This document shows, piece by piece, positions 61,433 through 64,000 of a stretch of DNA of 64,000 nt. The stretch is from Phallus indusiatus (lineage: Eukaryota > Basidiomycota > Agaricomycetes > Phallales > Phallaceae): contig JAQFWX010000105.1 in the NCBI GenBank assembly GCA_027605045.1, positions 53,862-117,861 on the forward strand. The letters run 5' to 3'. The translations under genes were made by a program, and so were the position numbers. The notes under the pieces are model-generated. The model saw nothing but the letters and a program-made list of their open reading frames with translations, searched no databases and was not told where the DNA came from. Each line of letters opens with the position of its first letter. Positions within the stretch are counted from its first letter, which is position 1.

Positions 61433-63564
61433 ATGCTCCCGCTTGAGCAACACGTTCAGAAAGTAATTCACAACTTGACCAAACTCTTACCTGATGACCT
61501 TCGTACCAAAGTGAGTTTTATCTACGAATCACCCACAACCGCAGCCGTCAACTCAAATCATATTCTAGTCACAAATCATCATTCTCAACGGCGCTCAGAC
61601 ACCATTCAGAAATGACACTGATCGTGAAATGACATTTCGCCAGGAAAGTAACTTCCACTAGGAGTTTACTGCACACTGACTGTTTTGCTTCAGGAATCCA
61701 ACTTTTTCTATCTCTCCAATTTCAACACTCCGGACTCCCACCTCCTGATCCTCCATACCCCTTCCACCACCACCACATCTCTAAATCTATTCATACCACC
61801 TTTAGATCCTCTCCTCATCATGTGGAGCGTGCCTCCACCCTCAATGGTCGAAACAATATCAGAATACAAAGACGTCGCATCAATCCTAGCAACCCCCCTT
61901 CTCGTCTCCCAACTCGGTACTCTACTTATCTCACATCCTGATGCAGTCATTCACACTCTCCCACTATGGCCGGATCATCCATTCCCACCTCAACCCTCCG
62001 ATCTAAAGTCATTTCTATCCGGCGCGAAGCATAACGTCATAACCGCGGAATATCTCCTCCCAGCTATTCATCTCGCAAGATTGATTAAAACTCCTGCCGA
62101 AATCGCTTTGATCCGCAAAGCAAACGAGATCTCCTCTAGAGCTCATGAGGTATGAACCACTTAATCAGAAGTGGTACACAAAACGCTTACCACTTATCTA
62201 GGTCATAATGCGTCTCTTAGGCAAAGGCGTTAAACATCTCGTCTACAGAGATCCATTAAGCGAGAAGAAAGGTATCCCAGCACTACCAGGGGAATGGCTC
62301 ATCGAAAAGGAAGCCGAAGCCGAAGCAGTTTTCGTAGCAAGTTGCCGCCGAGAAGGGTATATACCTCAGCTTTGTATTTAGTTAATCTTTCTGACACACA
62401 CTTAGAGCCGTTCATCAAGCTTATCTCCCAATTGTCGCAGCTTCAACTCGCGCAGCAACATTACACTATTGCTGCAACGATAAAGAGTTTGCTTGGGGTC
62501 CTATCAGACAACATCAACATGGAAACGGACATGCAGGGCACGATCATGTTGACGAAGGGGCGATATCGCGTGGAGAAAGGGATTTTATACCCCAGGGTAT
62601 GCAGTCATACCAATTCAAATTTCGATTCCCTGATTTTTTTCTTCTGCTATGTAGTCCTTTTGATCGATGCAGGCGCTGAATGGGATAATTACGCGAGTGA
62701 CAGTGAATAATTAGATCCCCATTTTTTTGATAATTTTATTGACGTCTCAATTTTAGTCACTCGTACAATGCCCGTAGGTAATGGCGGAAAGTTTACACCC
62801 GAAGCACGAGAAATATACTCCATCGTTCTCAAAATGCAAGAGGTAATGAATGAAAAGGTTTTTTTTTTAAATTGTGTTTGAGTCTGAATTATTTTCTAGG
62901 AATCCATGACCGCTCTCAAACCAGGCATACACTGGGACGAAATTCAATACCTCTGCCATCAGATTCTCATCCGCGAATTTATACGGTTGGGTATATTCAA
63001 AGGTGAAGAAAAAGATGTCCTCGAGAGTGGCGTTTCTTCGGCATTCTGTGAGTTTGTTTGTCTCATTCTGGTCACTTTTTTGATATATGTTTTTTTTTTT
63101 CAAAGTCCCCCACGGTGTAGGCCATTCCCTCGGCCTGGACGTACACGACGTACCAAGCGCCAGCAAACCAGCCGGACCAGACGGAAAACTTCTCCCTCAG
63201 TATGAGAGCGACCTGGCACGAAGTACTCACTCTTCATTCTACACCTACCTCAGACTTCGGAGGACTATCGAAGCAGGGATGATTGTCGTAAGCGTCTTCT
63301 TTTGCAGCTATTCTTGCTTCTTCAGTTTCACATATTTGCGCTTATTTCTAGACCGTTGAACCTGGTTGCTACTTCTCCCCACATCTTCTCGCGCCCGTCC
63401 GAAACTCGACGCTCATCGATCATGTCACATTAAGCAAATACGAAAGTGTAGGCGGTGTGAGAATCGAGGACGTTGTACTTGTTACGAGTGATGGATGTGA
63501 GAATTTGACTACGGTTGGGAAGAGTGTTGAGTGGGTTGAAGGGGTTTGTTCTGGTGAAACTTGA
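61433..63564 (+). CDS. Xaa-Pro dipeptidase / aminopeptidase (prolidase, peptidase M24B)
   Basis: Metallopeptidase that splits X-Pro dipeptides. Ten exons total exactly 544 codons: 61433-61510, 61569-61643, 61694-62149, 62202-62356, 62406-62596, 62655-62702, 62757-62842, 62900-63047, 63106-63287 and 63352-63564. The N-terminal AMP_N domain holds FRNDTDREMTFRQESNFFYL. The M24 metal ligands are Asp and Asp in LLIDAGAEWDNYASDITRT, His in HGVGHSLGLDVHD, Glu in VTVEPGCY and Glu in GVRIEDVVLVT; all are present. The second intron (61644-61693) must start GA (GAAAGT) instead of GT to give the conserved FRQESNFFY. Cytosolic, as there is no signal peptide. Divergent from the large membrane protein gene. 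Confidence 0.92.
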
Positions 63565-64000
63565 AAACACCATTTTTTGTTGGATATTGTATAAGAAGAA
63601 GAAGAAAGGAAAGTGTTTTTTATAGGTTTGTCACATGGGACTTTTTGGTGTATGTATACATGTGTGTATGCTATTGAAGTATCCAATTTATCAGTTGACA
63701 GTTCACGACGTCTATTGAATTTACGGCACGAAAGTCCATCGGTGATGTTTAAAAAGATAATACGTATCAGTCACTCAACCGTATTGTAACCTTTCCATTT
63801 GCCGAGCAAGTCAAAAGAATTGAACGAACGAACGATGTTTAATGCCAGAAGCAGCGCCGATCTGATAAAACAGCAGTCGACTTGAGAGGCGTTATAAATA
63901 GCTTTATTCATGTCTGTGATTGATCGAGATCTTAAAGTGCGCATATATATTTGAACGTAACAATTTCATACACTAAACGTTTCATAAGATGCGGCGTGTA
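63565..64000. other. 3' flank of prolidase, no gene seen
   Basis: About 430 bp to the window end. Short frames only; includes a GAAGAAGAAGAAAGG stretch at 63596-63610 in the likely 3' UTR. Confidence 0.5.

Overview
The window is nuclear DNA of a filamentous basidiomycete, most likely an Agaricomycete mushroom. Protein genes are cut by many short introns (mostly 45-65 nt, GT..AG). The gene families are typical of that group: a FunK1-type kinase, a DUF262 protein, a large transposase-like family with the 'DDVSGN.SKQWNKH' signature, and a WOPR regulator. I cannot name the species. Exon boundaries were worked out by hand from splice signals, reading-frame continuity and remembered family motifs; no database search was run.

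Layout. 1-1939 (+): 3' part of mitochondrial elongation factor G1. 2304-2930 (-): small single-pass membrane protein. 3419-4994 (-): WOPR (Gti1/Pac2) transcription factor. 5797-5879 (-): tRNA-Glu(UUC) with a 12-nt intron. 6013-8741 (-): 13-exon DUF262 (GmrSD-N-like) protein with an Arg/Asp/Glu repeat tail. 9302-17901: an 8.6-kb DNA transposon bounded by 227-bp inverted repeats that match base for base by eye. It carries an apparently intact 1192-residue transposase-like gene, a 533-residue accessory gene and a divergent + strand ORF. 19040-21820 (+): amino-acid permease. 22027-23173 (-): secreted GDSL/SGNH esterase. 24548-27603 (+): FunK1-type kinase, with a decayed, inverted FunK1 fragment just downstream at about 28.0 kb. 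29263-32089 (-): acyl-CoA synthetase. 33556-44599 (-): one giant gene (about 3,200-3,300 residues) encoding an HSP20-like N-terminal domain followed by a Pro-rich segment and a very long Ser/Thr-rich tail. 45479-46315 (+): a 239-residue paralogue of that N-terminal domain, transcribed divergently. 46.3-49.3 kb: no gene seen. 49812-51910 (+): catalase. 52893-54042 (-): BTB/POZ-like protein. 55022-60762 (-): multi-pass membrane protein with a huge low-complexity, acidic C-terminus. 61433-63564 (+): Xaa-Pro peptidase (prolidase, M24B).

Most genes are ordinary single-copy functions with no operon-like logic. The three notable blocks are: (i) the complete-looking transposon, with its transposase-like gene, accessory gene and divergent ORF; (ii) the divergent pair of HSP20-like genes, one grown into a giant Ser/Thr-rich protein, sharing an 880-bp intergenic region with a heat-shock-element-like dyad; (iii) the DUF262 protein with its mixed-charge tail and 7-16 nt micro-exons. 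Two introns have unusual 5' splice sites: GC-AG in the acyl-CoA synthetase and an apparent GA-AG in the prolidase.
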